From: Cellulosimicrobium sp. CUA-896 | Lineage (GTDB): Bacteria; Actinomycetota; Actinomycetes; Actinomycetales; Cellulomonadaceae | Assembly: GCF_001942335.1 (NCBI RefSeq) | Contig: NZ_MKKH01000003.1 | Coordinates: forward strand, 39,900-103,899 | DNA length: 64,000 nt | Reading direction: 5' to 3' | In this document: positions 48,901 to 58,193 of the stretch, piece after piece | Position numbering within the stretch: position 1 is the stretch's first letter | Layout: each line of letters begins with the position of its first letter | Position numbers and translations under genes: made by a program | The notes under the pieces: generated by a model | Seen by the model: only the letters and a program-made list of their open reading frames with translations | Told to the model about the DNA's origin: nothing | The model's database searches: none

Positions 48901-49506
48901 GTCGGCGGTGCGGGGGTCGTCGTCGGCGGTGATCTCGACGGCGACGTTCCCGGCCCCGAAGACCGCGACGAGCCGGTCGAGCTCGCGGCGTGCGGCGGCC
49001 CGGCCGTCGGTGACGAGCGCGCGCCGCACGGCGCCCTTGCGGCACCCGGTGAGGACGAGCCACTCGCCGCCCGCCTGCTCGCCGAGGTGCTCGAGCCGGT
49101 AGTCGGCGGCGCCCTTGGTGCCCGTCGCGAGGTGCGCGGTGGCGATCGCGCTCGACAGGTTCCGGTAGCCCTGCGGGCCCCGCGCGAGGACGAGCAGGTG
49201 GGTCGCGCGCGGGTCGGGCACGCCCGTCGGTGGGTCGAGCACCGGCGCGCCCGACGGCGCCCGGTCGCCGGACCCTGCAGGGACCGGCAGGTGCAGCTCG
49301 GCGCCGAACACGGTCGGCAGCCCCACCTTGGCGGCGGCCTGGGCGAACCGGACGACGCCGTACAGGCCGTCGTGGTCGGTGATCGCGAGCGCGGACAGGC
49401 CGAGGCGAGCCCCCTCCGCGGCGAGCTCCTCGGGGTGGGAGGCGCCGTCGAGGAAGCTGAACGCGGAGTGGGCGTGGAGCTCGGCGTACCGGGGGGTGCG
49501 CGGCAT
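45955..49506 (-). CDS. dnaE2: Error-prone DNA polymerase DnaE2
   Basis: C-family polymerase (1183 aa) for translesion synthesis with ImuA and ImuB. The PHP domain starts YAELHAHSAFSFLDGASHPEEL (His11, His13). The polymerase core has GILAQGRGSAANSAVCYALG and the catalytic acids in PPDIDVDIESERREEVIQHVY (around residue 420). HLGIHSGGMVMCDRP, ALIRPGPIQGGSVHPYINRARG and FPESHAYSFAFLVY are typical. The OB fold GGVTFLSLEDETGILNVV is near the end and the beta-clamp-binding region of replicative DnaE1 is absent. A polar insert (about 500-565) is rich in Arg/Ala. It shares one base with the imuB stop. Intact. Confidence 0.96.
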   Translation of the reverse strand: MPRTPRYAELHAHSAFSFLDGASHPEELAAEGARLGLSALAITDHDGLYGVVRFAQAAAKVGLPTVFGAELHLPVPAGSGDRAPSGAPVLDPPTGVPDPRATHLLVLARGPQGYRNLSSAIATAHLATGTKGAADYRLEHLGEQAGGEWLVLTGCRKGAVRRALVTDGRAAARRELDRLVAVFGAGNVAVEITADDDPRTADLHAALADLAADARLPVVATTAAHYARPADADLAGALAAVRARSALDDMDGWLPGAPTAHLRSAAEMLARHHRFPEAVATAAALGDECAFDLSLVAPQLPPYPVPDGHTETTWLRELVRRGAEDRYGPRPGQGGGERVPGAWAQIDHELRVIEELGFPGYFLVVYDLVEFCRVNGILAQGRGSAANSAVCYALGITAVDAVRHGLLFERFLAPERDGPPDIDVDIESERREEVIQHVYARFGRTHAAQVANVISYRPKSAVRDAARALGYDVGQADAWSKSIEQWGSLRGPDPSSPAADRRAKEKAVAARTVTRTAAKDARVTALWGPQPRVVDPLAEEALRADDTHDVVPAHRPPSAAEDGEIPGEVIDLADRMLRLPRHLGIHSGGMVMCDRPVIEVCPVEWARMEGRTVLQWDKEDCADAGLVKFDLLGLGMLTALRIGFGLVERHEGAQLELHTLPEDDPAVYDLLCAADTVGVFQVESRAQMATLPRLRPRRFYDIVIEVALIRPGPIQGGSVHPYINRARGREPVTFLHPLLEKSLGKTLGVPLFQEQLMQMAIDVADFTPAESDQLRRAMGSKRSVERMEALRERLMAGMRRKGVDDPGVREEIYDKLKAFADFGFPESHAYSFAFLVYASSWLKVHHPAAFYAGLLAAQPMGFYSPQSLVADARRHGVTVLRPDVNASDVEATVERLPEDEGGGGDPPPPGRAEPPRIDTAFGPEPDLGLAVRLGLASVRGLGTQAAERVVAARDGGASSGDEASRPFRDLRDLVRRVDLTTAQLEGLATAGATDSLGVTRREALWAAGALSQEGPDTLPGVSVGVEAPALPGMSEVETAVADVWATGVSADSYPTQYVRGGLDAAGVLTVAGAVRTAEEIERADRTGAGERPGSRVAVGGVVTHRQRPGTAGGVTFLSLEDETGILNVVCSAGLWRRFRKVARTSAALVVRGRLERADGATNLVAEHLAPLSLQVATTSRDFR

Positions 49507-51249
49507 CAGTCGTACACCCCCTCGACGGTCCAGCGGCCCTGGGCGCTCGCGAGGAGGAGCCCGCGCCCGTCGTCGAGCAGCACCTGCAGGTGCACGCGCC
49601 GCCGGGGCGCGGGGCCCCACCAGCGCTCGGCGAGCGGCCACGGCCCGGCCCAGTCGACGACCACGGCCTCCCCCGGCCCGGCGCCGTCGGTCCGGACGCC
49701 GGTCCGCCCCTCCCGGGGCCCGTCGGGGTCCTCGCTCGTCGGCCACCGCACGACCGCGGGCTCGCCGCTCATGGCCAGCCGGGCGTCGACGACGACGGGA
49801 CGGGCCGCGGCGTCGAGCACCGCGACGTCCGGGGGCACCCCGGGCACGACGGCGGGTGCCGGGCTGGGCCGCGCCCCGGGCCAGGGACGCTCCGGGTCGC
49901 GCGGCGTCGCGACGTCCTCGCCGAACGGCACGAGGTGGACGCGGTCGACGGCGTCGCGACCGCCCTGGAGACGCACGTGCAGCACGGCGTCCCCGCCGAG
50001 GAGCCCCTGGACGCGGCCGAGGGCGCGGTGGGCGCGCTGGTCCTCACCGCTCGACGCGCCCCACAGGCGCGGCTGCTCGGCGCCCGCGGGCACGACCTCC
50101 TCGGCGGTGAGGGCGAGGTGGGCGAGCGGGGCGCGTCGGGCACGGCGACGGTGCCGGCCCCCGCCCGGAGGCGCGGACCGAGGCCGTCGTGAGCCAGCCC
50201 TCGAGCTGCCAGCGCACCCGGTCGGTGATGCGCGCGGGGCTCAGCACGCCCGTCGGGCCGTCGAGCCGCCACGTGCGCTCAAGCTCGCCGCCCTCGGTCG
50301 TGCGCGCGGTGATCCGCATCCGGCCGGCGACGAGCGAGCGCGTGACGAGCTGGTCGTGCAGGTCCTCCGCGAGCCGGCGCGCGGCGAAGGTCGCGACGTC
50401 GACGCGCTCGGCGGGCGGGTCGAGCTCGGTCGCGACCGCGACGTCCGGCTCGACGCGCCGGCGGGCGGGCGGGCGCAGGTCCTCCCCGCGCGCGAGCCGG
50501 TGTGCCCACGCGCCGGTCGCGCCGAAGCGCCCCTCGACGGTGTCCGCGGGCAGGGCGGCGAGCGCGCCGAGCGTGCGGACGCCGAGCCGGTCGAGGAGCT
50601 GCACGAGGTCGGCCACGGCGACCGCGACGTCGGGGCGGGTCGCGACGTGCACGAGGTCGCCCGCAGGCCGTGCGGCGAGGAAGTCGGCCGACCGCCCGGG
50701 CGGGACCACCGACGACGAGCGCGCGGCGAGCACCGCGGCGAGGATGCCGTCCGCGACCCCCACCTGGGCCTCGTGGCCCGTGCGCTCGACGACGCGGGCG
50801 ACGAGCGCCTCGGCGAGCGCCGCGTCCGAGCCGTGGTAGCGGCTCGCGCCGCCCGCGGGCAGGAGCAGCAGGCCGGGGCGCGTGATCTCCAGGCCCGCGA
50901 CGACGGTCTCGGCGGCGAGCGCGACGGGCTCGAACTCGCGGGCGTCGCGCGCGTCGTCGACGTCGAGCAGCTCGAGCTCGGGGCAGCACTCCCGGGCCCG
51001 GCGCCGGCGCATGCCGCGGCGCACGCCCGCCGCGCGCGCCGTGGCGGAGACGGCGACGACGCGGCGGCCGTCGTGCGTCGCGGCGGGGACGTGCGGCGGG
51101 ATCTCGCGGACCGCCATCGCGGCGAGCACGGGCCAGTCCGGCACCCACAGCGCGGCTGTCCGGGTCGGTACGCGGGTCGGTGGGCGAGGCGTGCGGGTGG
51201 TCGGCCCCGTCCCGCGCGGCGTCGCGGCCTGCACGGTGCGCCCGCTCAT
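49506..51249 (-). CDS. imuB: ImuB, inactive Y-family polymerase (two frame breaks)
   Basis: Adaptor of the mutasome, ~581 aa after repair. The Y-family fold is recognisable (AALWVPDWPVLAAMA, GVRRGMRRRRARECCPEL, LLLPAGGASRYHG, LLDRLGVRTLGALAALP). The acidic residues that bind catalytic metal in active DinB proteins are not conserved (VPDWPV), as is known for ImuB. It links DnaE2 to the sliding clamp. The C-terminal ~180 residues end HLQVLLDDGRGLLLASAQGRWTVEGVYD. Breaks lie near 50165 and 50130, both in C/G runs. The ATG overlaps the imuA stop (ATGA), and its stop overlaps the dnaE2 ATG by one base. Confidence 0.92.
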
Positions 51250-52238
51250 CCGACGAGCCTCAGGCCGGGCTGCTCCGCGCCGGCGGCGGCGAGGGCCCGG
51301 TCGGTCCGGTGCTCGGGGCCGTCCCCGCGGCGTGCGAGGTGCCGCTCGGCATCACGTGCGACGTCGCGCGCGGCCTCCCGCTCGAGGAGGTAGGCGGGCC
51401 AGCCCGCGCGCCCCACCGGCAGCTCGACCTCGAGGCGGGCCGGGCGCGCCGCCCCCGCGCGCCCGGCCCGCTCGACGTGCAGCGTGCGGCGGCGCAGCCA
51501 CCCGGCGCCGCGGTCGGCGCCGGACCAGGCCCCGCCCGTGACGGTGAGCGCGACGTGCGCGCCGGGCCAGGTCGCCGCGGCGACGAGGACGGTCCCTCGC
51601 TCGCGGGCCCGCGCGACGACGCGCCGGCGGTCGGCGTCCGTGAGGGCCGCCGCGGGCCCGACGACCACGACGTCCATGCCGTCGACGAGCGCCGCGACGG
51701 CGACCGCCGCGTCCGGACCGGGGCGCGGCACGAGGGCGAGCCGGCCGAGGTCGACGCCCGCGTCCGCCGCGGCCAGGAGCCCGACCTCGGGGAAGCCGAC
51801 CGCCGTCGTCCACGCCCCGGCCGCCGAGGCACCCGCGACGAGCGCGAGCAGCAGGCTCGTCGAGCCGCGCACGGCGAGGACGGTGCCCCGCTCGAGCGCG
51901 CCGGCGGGCAGCAACGGGGCAAGGTCCTCGTGCACGGGCCAGGACCGCTCGTCGGGCACCGCGGTCCGCGGGGCGGCGGGGACGCGACGCCGGGCCGGCG
52001 GGACAGGGCGCACGGCGGACCCGACGACCTCCGGAGCCGCGACCGGGCCCACGGCCGGGCCCGGGGCAGCGGCGGCGCGGGGCGCGGCGGCCCGGGACGC
52101 GGTGGCCCGGGACGCGGTGGCGAGCGCGGGACGCGCGTCGTGCCGGCGGACCCCGGTCCGCTCCTCCGCCCGGAGCAGCGCGGCACGGGCCCTCGCCGCG
52201 CGGTCGGACCGCTCGGCCGGGTCGGCGAGGACGCTCAT
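51246..52238 (-). CDS. imuA: ImuA, RecA-like mutasome protein
   Basis: A 330-aa protein at the head of the imuA-imuB-dnaE2 operon. The RecA-like core is visible ([62 protein letters not shown], then [34 protein letters not shown]). The Walker A is degraded (AVRGSTSLL), as is usual in actinobacterial ImuA. Residues 40-80 are Ala/Arg-rich linker. The start is the ATG giving [10 protein letters not shown], with TGGAGG six bases before. A LexA box lies 61 bp upstream. Confidence 0.9.
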   Translation of the reverse strand: MSVLADPAERSDRAARARAALLRAEERTGVRRHDARPALATASRATASRAAAPRAAAAPGPAVGPVAAPEVVGSAVRPVPPARRRVPAAPRTAVPDERSWPVHEDLAPLLPAGALERGTVLAVRGSTSLLLALVAGASAAGAWTTAVGFPEVGLLAAADAGVDLGRLALVPRPGPDAAVAVAALVDGMDVVVVGPAAALTDADRRRVVARARERGTVLVAAATWPGAHVALTVTGGAWSGADRGAGWLRRRTLHVERAGRAGAARPARLEVELPVGRAGWPAYLLEREAARDVARDAERHLARRGDGPEHRTDRALAAAGAEQPGLRLVG

Positions 52239-52298
52239 GCTCGCCTCCAGGTCGTGCTCGTGCCCACGGCGCGCGCCCTGCCCGTGGCCGCGTCGTGT

Positions 52299-52314
52299 TC
52301 GAACGCCTGTTCGA
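52299..52314 (-). promoter_or_regulatory. LexA (SOS) box upstream of imuA
   Basis: TCGAACGCCTGTTCGA is a perfect match to the actinobacterial LexA consensus TCGAAC-N4-GTTCGA. It lies 61 bp before the imuA ATG and should give DNA-damage induction of the imuA-imuB-dnaE2 operon. Confidence 0.93.
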
Positions 52315-52331
52315 ACACCTCCAGTGTTCGA
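52311..52331. promoter_or_regulatory. Second palindrome overlapping the LexA box
   Basis: TCGAACAC and GTGTTCGA form a perfect 8-bp inverted repeat with a five-base spacer. It shares TCGA with the right half of the LexA box. The spacing is one base longer than a standard box, so it may be a secondary LexA site or a different operator. Confidence 0.6.
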
Positions 52332-52408
52332 CCACCCTGTGGAGCGTGTCAACTCCGCCCGCGCAGCCCGCCGGTTTCGTCCGGGATACCCCGCTCGCAG
52401 GCCCGAGA

Positions 52409-52471
52409 ACCCTCGACCAGCACTCGAGGGTCGCCCCGCAGACCCTCGACCGGCGCTCGAAGGTCGCCCCG
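52409..52471. repeat. Two tandem 30-bp palindromic repeats between imuA and the PEBP gene
   Basis: Copies at 52409-52438 and 52442-52471 differ at three positions, with a 33-bp period. Each contains an inverted repeat: ACCCTCGA and TCGAGGGT around seven bases in copy 1, with one mismatch in copy 2. They lie ~50-110 bp upstream of the PEBP gene and ~95 bp from the LexA box. They look like paired operator sites for an unidentified regulator. Confidence 0.7.
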
Positions 52472-52530
52472 TGGCCGGCAGGTCCGGCGCGCAGGTGCGG
52501 GCACCCCCGCGGGACCGCACGATGGAGCGC

Positions 52531-53094
52531 ATGGCCATCCACGTACCGCTCGACTCGCGACCGCCCGCACCCGACCCGTACTCCCTGCTGCCGCAGGTGC
52601 CGCTGTTCACGCTCGAGAGCACCGACGTGACCGACGGCCGGACGATGCCGGACGCGCACGTCGCCTCCGGCGGCAACACGTCCCCCGCGCTCGTGTGGTC
52701 CGGCTTCCCCGAGGGCACGCGCTCGTTCGTCGTGAGCTGCTTCGACCCGGACGCCCCCACGCCCGCGGGCTTCTGGCACTGGACGCTGGCCGACCTGCCC
52801 GCCTCCGTCACGGCGCTCGAGACCGGGGCCGGGGCGCCCGACGAGGCCGCGCTGCCGGGGGACGCCTTCCACGTGCGCCACGACGGGGGCGGCCTCGGCT
52901 ACACGGGCGCCGCCCCGCCGCCCGGCGACCGCCCGCACCGGTACGTCTTCGCGGTGCATGCGCTCGGTGTCGACTCGCTCGCCGACGCGGCCGGGCTCGG
53001 GCCGGACGCCACGCCCACGGCCGTCGCGTTCAACGCGCTGTTCCACACGCTCGGGCGGGCGACGCTCACCGCCACGTACCAGGCCGCGGCCTGA
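52531..53094 (+). CDS. YbhB/YbcL-type PEBP (Raf kinase inhibitor-like) protein
   Basis: A 187-aa phosphatidylethanolamine-binding-fold protein. The family ligand pocket is in [45 protein letters not shown] (DPDAP and the W-H-W region). [15 protein letters not shown] and the C-terminal [14 protein letters not shown] are also typical. Bacterial function is poorly known. An in-frame ATG lies nine bases earlier (MERMAIH) and either could be the start. It is divergent from the SOS operon. Confidence 0.9.
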   Translation: MAIHVPLDSRPPAPDPYSLLPQVPLFTLESTDVTDGRTMPDAHVASGGNTSPALVWSGFPEGTRSFVVSCFDPDAPTPAGFWHWTLADLPASVTALETGAGAPDEAALPGDAFHVRHDGGGLGYTGAAPPPGDRPHRYVFAVHALGVDSLADAAGLGPDATPTAVAFNALFHTLGRATLTATYQAAA

Positions 53095-53195
53095 CCGGCC
53101 GTCGCGCCGCCCCGGCCGGGTTCGGACCTCCCGGCCCGGGCGGCGCGACGAGTACAGTCGGGCACGCCCCGACGTCGCACCCCGGTGGAAGGACC

Positions 53196-53777
53196 ATGGA
53201 CGCACCGACGACCCTGCCCACGCTCGGCTCGCTCCGGTGGGAGCCCGCGCTCGACCACCTCGACCTCGTCGCGCCGGTGACCGCCGACGCCCTGCGCCGC
53301 TGGGCGGACGCGGACCCCGACGTCGCCGCGGGGGTGGCCGTCACGGAGATCGACCCCGGCCTCGCGGACACGGCGACGCTCAACGAGGCCTTCTCGCTGC
53401 CGGTGGAGGCGTCGGCGAACTGCGTCGTCGTCGGCGGCACGCGTGCCGGGGACGAGCGGATCGCGGCCGCCGTGGTGCGCGCGCACACGCGCGCGGACGT
53501 CAACACGCGCATCCGCAAGCTGCTCGACGTCCGCAAGGCGTCGTTCCTGCCGACCGACCGCGCGACGGCCGAGTCCGGCATGGAGTACGGCGGCATCACC
53601 CCCGTGGGGCTGCCCGCCGCCTGGCGCGTCCTCGTCGACGCGCGTGTGGTGGCCGACGGCGAGCCCGCCCTGATCGGCAGCGGCGTGCGCCGCTCGAAGC
53701 TGCTCCTGCCGGGCGCGCTGCTCGCGCGCCTGCCCGGCGTCGAGGTGGTCGACGACCTGGCCGTGCCGGTCGGCTGA
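53196..53777 (+). CDS. YbaK/aminoacyl-tRNA deacylase-like protein
   Basis: A 193-aa protein with the YbaK/ProX fold, related to editing domains that hydrolyse mischarged tRNA. Visible blocks are EASANCVVVGGTRAGDERIAAAVVRAHTRADVNTRIRKLLDVRKASFLPTDRATAESGMEYGGITPVGLP, which carries the conserved Lys/Gly-Gly-xx-Pro pocket, and IGSGVRRSKLLLPGALLARLPG. ATG with AAGGA upstream. It converges on the siderophore-interacting protein gene. The tRNA target cannot be named. Confidence 0.9.
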   Translation: MDAPTTLPTLGSLRWEPALDHLDLVAPVTADALRRWADADPDVAAGVAVTEIDPGLADTATLNEAFSLPVEASANCVVVGGTRAGDERIAAAVVRAHTRADVNTRIRKLLDVRKASFLPTDRATAESGMEYGGITPVGLPAAWRVLVDARVVADGEPALIGSGVRRSKLLLPGALLARLPGVEVVDDLAVPVG

Positions 53778-53824
53778 GGCAGCGGCGGCGCCCGGCCGGG
53801 GCCAGGACCCCTGCCGTCGGGTGC

Positions 53825-54838
53825 TCAGCTCTCGGCGCGGCCCTCGCGCCAGTAGCCCATGAAGGCGACGGCGCGGCGGTCGACGCCGAGCTCGGCGACG
53901 AGGTGGCGGCGCAGCGTCTTGATGCACCCCGCCTCGCCCGCGAGCCACGCGTACAGGACGGTGTCCTCCTCGAGCAGGCCGGGCACCTCCCACAGGATCG
54001 AGGCGTCGACGTCGACGTCCTCGAGGTCCTCCGCCGTCGCGCACTGCGTGGGCGGGTCGGCGCCGAGGACGCCGGCGCCCAGCATGCGCTCGGCCGCCTC
54101 CTTGACCGTGGGCACGAGCAGCGCGCCGTGCGCGCAGCCCGTGCCGTCAGCCGTCGACGGCTCGGCCGTGTCGCGACCGAGCCACGTCACGCGCACGCCG
54201 GGCGGGGCGACGAGCTCGCGCGCGTCGGCCGCGTGCGGCACCTCGACGTACACCTCGCCCCAGGCCGTCGCGGGCAGGTCCTCGCAGATGGCGGCGATCG
54301 CGGGCAGCGCCGTCTCGTCGCCCGCGAGCAGCAGCGCGTGCTCGCGTGCCGGCGGGCGGAACTCGATGCCGCCGACGGGCCCGTCGCACCGCGCGTCGGG
54401 GCCGAGCAGCACGAGCGGCGTGCCGGGCTCGGCGGCGAGCGCCCAGCGCGAGGCCGGGCCGGCGTCGCCGTGCAGGACGACGTCGACGTCGACCTCGCGC
54501 ACCTCGGGACGCACCGCGACCGTCGTGTACGTGCGCAGCGGGTTGCGCCGCTCCTCCGGCTGGGCGCGCCACGCGGCGTACCACTCGTCGGCGTCGCGCA
54601 CGAGGTGCTCGTAGCCGCCGTCCGGTGCGGGCAGGACGAACTTGATCCGGACGTCGAGACCGGGGTCTGCGAAGTGCTCGAGATCCGGCCCAGTGAAGGT
54701 GAAGCGGCGGTAGCTCGGCGTGATCTGCTCGACCCGCACGACCTCGACGTCGAAGAAGCACCAGGGCCGGGCAGCCCGGGCGGCGGGCCGCGAGGGTGCG
54801 CGGCGGGCGGTCCGAGGGGCGGCGACGGTCTGGCTCAC
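53825..54838 (-). CDS. Siderophore-interacting protein (ferric-siderophore reductase)
   Basis: Flavin-dependent reductase (337 aa) of the SIP/ViuB family that releases iron from imported ferric siderophores using NAD(P)H. FAD-binding motifs are [13 protein letters not shown] and [33 protein letters not shown] (the R-x-Y-T signature). The C-terminal NAD-binding half has [21 protein letters not shown] and [27 protein letters not shown]. The GTG start lies two bases beside an IdeR-like box, so transcription should be iron-repressed. It is the last gene of the iron region. Confidence 0.94.
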   Translation of the reverse strand: MSQTVAAPRTARRAPSRPAARAARPWCFFDVEVVRVEQITPSYRRFTFTGPDLEHFADPGLDVRIKFVLPAPDGGYEHLVRDADEWYAAWRAQPEERRNPLRTYTTVAVRPEVREVDVDVVLHGDAGPASRWALAAEPGTPLVLLGPDARCDGPVGGIEFRPPAREHALLLAGDETALPAIAAICEDLPATAWGEVYVEVPHAADARELVAPPGVRVTWLGRDTAEPSTADGTGCAHGALLVPTVKEAAERMLGAGVLGADPPTQCATAEDLEDVDVDASILWEVPGLLEEDTVLYAWLAGEAGCIKTLRRHLVAELGVDRRAVAFMGYWREGRAES

Positions 54839-54840
54839 AC

Positions 54841-54855
54841 AGGTGAGGCTAACCT
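54841..54855 (-). promoter_or_regulatory. IdeR/DmdR iron box before the siderophore reductase gene
   Basis: AGGTGAGGCTAACCT matches the core of the 19-bp consensus TTAGGTTAGGCTAACCTAA (14 of 19 by my count over 54839-54857). It lies two bases upstream of the GTG, so bound repressor would cover the start site. The mRNA may be leaderless. Confidence 0.8.
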
Positions 54856-54940
54856 GCCTGGCAGGGGTCGGGTCAACCCGCTCGACCCCCGGGGTCCCCA
54901 GGCGACGGTGATCCCCGTCACTGCGCCCGCGTGCGGCCGG

Positions 54941-57033
54941 TCACGCGCCGCGCCCGCGGCTGCGCCACAGCAGGTACACGAAGTACGGCGCGCCGAGCAG
55001 GGCCGTGCCGAGACCGGCGGGGATCTGGTCGGGCGCGATGATCGTCCGGCCGAGCGTGTCCGCGACGGACACGAGCAGCGCGCCGAGCAGCATCGCGACG
55101 GGCACCACGCGCCCGTGCCGCGCCCCGACCAGGGCGCGCGCGGCGTGGGGCGCCACGAGACCGACGAACGCGAGGACGCCGACGGCGCACACGGCCGCGG
55201 CGGTGAGGAGCGCCGCCGCCGACAGCAGGAGCAGACGCGTGCGGTCGAGCGGCACGCCGAGCACGCGCGGGGTGTCCTCGTCGAGCGCGAGCACGTCGAG
55301 GTCGCGGCGCAGCCCCGTCGCGAGCGGCGTGACGAGGAGCAGCGCGATCGCGACCGGCGCGACCTGGGCGAGCGAGCGCCCGTACGTCGAGCCCGACAGC
55401 CAGGTGAGCGCGAGGTTCGCGTCCCAGGGGGCCACGACGACGATGACCAGCGTGATGAGCGCCGTGACACCGGCCTGCGCCCCGATGCCGATGAGCACGA
55501 GCCGGTCCGAGCTGAGACCACCGCGGTACGACAGCCCGTACACGAGCCCGAACACCGCGAACGCGCCGACGGCGGCGGCCGCGGACATGGGCCAGATCCC
55601 GACGCCCGGCACGAGCAGGATCATCGAGACCGCGCCCAGCCCCGCCCCGGAGGTCACGCCGAGCAGCCCCGGCTCGGCGAGCGGGTTGCGGCACACCGCC
55701 TGCACGATCGCGCCGGCGAGCGCGAGCGCGGCGCCGGCGAGCAGCGCGGCGAGCACGCGCGGGAGGCGCTGGTCCAGGACGAACGTCACCTGGCGGCCCG
55801 CCACGCCGCCCCACCAGTTCGCGACGTCCCCGAGGAGCACGAGGCGGTCGCCCAGCAGCAGGCCGGCGACGGTCGCCCCGCCGACCAGCACCGCCAGCAC
55901 GCCGACGACGACCACCACGGTCGTGCGGGTGCGCACCCGTCCGAGCGCCCCGCGTGCGGCGCGCGCGCCGGCCCGGCGTCGCGCAGGCGGCGCGCGAGCC
56001 ACACGAGCAGGCCCGCGCCCAGGACCGTGGTGACCACGCCCGTCGGCACGGCGATGGAGGTCGTGCCGGGCAGGAGCAGGCGCAGCAGGACGTCGGCGCC
56101 GAGCACGACGACGACGCCGACCACCGCCGCGAAGGGCAGCAGCAGGACGTGCCGCCCGAGACCGGGCACCCGGCGCGCGACGAGCCGTGCGAGCACGGGC
56201 GCCGCGAGACCCACGAACCCGACCGGTCCGGCGACGGTGACGGCGATCGCGGCGAGCAGCACCGCGACGAGCACGGCCACGACGCGCGTGCGGCGCACGT
56301 CGACCCCGAGGACGCTCGCGGCGTCGTCCCCGAGCCCGAGCAGGTCGAGCCGGCGTGCGAGCACGAGCGCGGCCAGCACCCCGACCACGACCACCGGCGT
56401 CGCGAGCGTCACGGTCCGTGTGCCGGACTGCACGATCGACCCGCTCCCCCACGCGAACAGGCCGAGCGTCTCCTGCTCGAACAGGACGAGCAGGACCATG
56501 GTCAGCGCGTGGAGGGCGAGCATGATCGCCGAGCCCGCGAGGACCAGGCGCGTGGGGCCGTCGGCCCCGCCGCGCGCGAGGACGAGCACGAGCCCCGCGG
56601 CGGCGAGGCCGCCGAGGAACGCGAGCCCGCCCTGGAGGTAGAACGGCACGCTCAGCCCGAACGCCGCGACGGCGACGACGGTGACGTACGCGCCCGCGTT
56701 GACGGCGAGCGTGTCGGGCGACGCGAGCGGGTTGCGCGCGACCGACTGCAGGACGGCGCCCGCGACGCCCAGCGCGACACCGATGAGCAGTCCCGCGAGC
56801 AGCCGGGGCACGCGGGAGGCGACGAGCACGGCGAGCGTCTCGTCCCCGCCGCCACCGGTGGCGAGCCGCAGCAGGTCGAGCGGTCCGACCGCCGCGGTGC
56901 CCTGGGTCAGGTGCACCGCGGCGATCAGGACGGCGAGCACCCCGGCCGCGACGAACGCCGTCGTGATGCCGAGGCGCGAGGTGCGCGCGGCCGGCGGCGC
57001 CGTCGCCCGCACGCGCTCCGGGGTGGTCGTCAT
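54941..57033 (-). CDS. Iron-siderophore ABC permease, probably one fused FhuB-like double permease (one frame break)
   Basis: Two FecCD-type permease halves lie in tandem. The first (57033 to about 55985) has NPLASPDTLAVNAGAYVTVVAV and GFVGLAAPVLARLVARRVPG; the second (to 54941) has NPLAEPGLLGVTSGAGLGAVSMI and FVGLVAPHAARALVGARHG. Each has ~10 helices. In the first frame the reading runs 200 bases past the second half's natural start, and no other stop exists there. One added base near 55985 gives a continuous 697-aa protein (RRLRDAGPAR...GALGRVRTRT), the size of FhuB. The alternative is two genes, with the second starting at GTG 55936. It follows the binding-protein gene by 37 bp. Confidence 0.85.
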
Positions 57034-57070
57034 CGCTGCGGTCGTGCCTCTCGGTCGGGTGCCGGCGCCG

Positions 57071-58075
57071 TCAGGCCGTCAGCTCGTCGACGAGCGCGCC
57101 GACGTACGCGCCGCCCGACAGCGGGCCGCCGAACATCCAGATGCCGTCGGGGATGCGGTGCACGTCGCCGGCCGTGACGAACGGCAGCTGCTCCCACACG
57201 GCGTTGCCCGCGAGGCCGTCCGCGAACGGGTCGCCGTCGGCCTCGTTCGCCGCGTAGACGAACTGGACGTCGCCGAGCTGGGTGAGCCCTTCGACGTCGG
57301 TCTGCGCGAGGCCGTAGTCGGGGTCGCCGCCCTCGGTCCAGGCGTTGACGAGCCCGATCTCCTCGCCGAGCGCCCCGAAGTACGAGCCGGGCGTGTACAT
57401 GCGGATCGACACCGTGCCGTTCGCGATCCAGCCGTCGGCCATGGTGAACTCCGCGCCGGCGAGACCGGCCTCGTCGATCGCGGTCGTCGCGTCTCGACGG
57501 TGGCGTCGAACTCCTCGAGCGCCGCCTCCGCCTCGTCCTGCGTGCCGGTGACCTCGGCGAGCGTCTCGACCGTCGAGCGCATGTAGCCGAGCGGGTCCTC
57601 GCCGTCGGAGCCGCGCAGCGCGAGCACCGGGGCGATCTCCTCGATCTGCGTGATGACGTTCTCCGGCAGGTCCGTCGTCGTCACGACGAGGTCGGGCTCG
57701 AGCGCCGAGATGGCGTCGAGGCTGGGCTCGCCGCGCGTGCCGACGTCCGGCGTGCCCTCGTCGATCGGCGCGACCGTGTTCCAGGTGTTGTAGCCCTCGA
57801 CGTCGGCCTGCCCGACGGGCTCCACGCCCAGCGCGACGAGGTTCTCGGTCAGGCCCCACTCGAGCGAGACGACGTCGGCCGCCGGCGCGTCGAGCGTGTG
57901 CTCGCCCCGCTCGTCGGTGTACGTCACGGGGCCCGTCGTCGCGGCCGTCTCGGCGGTGTCGCGGCCGTCGGTGCGGCGTCCGCCGGGGCCTCCGTGGTGC
58001 CGCACGCGGCGAGCGCCAGCGTGGCGGCGAGGGCGAGGGCGCCGCGGTGAGCGAGCGGGATCGGGTGGAACGCAT
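57071..58075 (-). CDS. Iron-siderophore ABC transporter substrate-binding lipoprotein (three frame breaks)
   Basis: Class III binding protein of ~335 aa after repair. The start is ATG 58075 (MRSTRSRSLTA) with GAAGGA six bases before. One base added near 58045 joins this to ALALAATLALAACG with lipobox LAAC. Further breaks are near 57955 (DTAETAATTGPV) and 57495 (VE[x]ATTAIDEAGLAG). The mature protein has TYTDERGEHTLDAPAADVVSLEWGLTENLVALGVEPVG, EPSLDAISALEPDLVVTTTDLPE and VTAGDVHRIPDGIWMFGGPLSGG, typical of FecB/FhuD-like proteins. It delivers ferric siderophore to the downstream permease. Confidence 0.88.
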   Translation of the reverse strand: MRSTRSRSLTAAPSPSPPRWRSPRAAPRRPRRTPHRRPRHRRDGRDDGPRDVHRRAGRAHARRAGGRRRLARVGPDREPRRAGRGARRAGRRRGLQHLEHGRADRRGHAGRRHARRAQPRRHLGARARPRRDDDGPAGERHHADRGDRPGARAARLRRRGPARLHALDGRDARRGHRHAGRGGGGARGVRRHRRDATTAIDEAGLAGAEFTMADGWIANGTVSIRMYTPGSYFGALGEEIGLVNAWTEGGDPDYGLAQTDVEGLTQLGDVQFVYAANEADGDPFADGLAGNAVWEQLPFVTAGDVHRIPDGIWMFGGPLSGGAYVGALVDELTA

Positions 58076-58193
58076 CGGTGTCCTTCTTCTCGTGAGGTGC
58101 ACACGCCGTCACGGCCGGCGCGAGGCGCGCCGGTACCGGGCCCGTGCTGCCCGCGCTGCGGGCCGTGGACGGCGCGGTGACCCGCGCCGGAGG

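Noticed and set aside
45850..51393. A 1847-residue open frame on the plus strand opposite dnaE2 and imuB
   Set aside because: Antisense shadow of real genes in very GC-rich DNA: composition is Arg/Ala/Pro/His-rich with no domain motifs, while the minus strand encodes clear DnaE2 and ImuB.
52349..52570. Small minus-strand ORF between imuA and the PEBP gene
   Set aside because: It overlaps the tandem palindromes and the PEBP start, and has no ribosome site or recognisable content.
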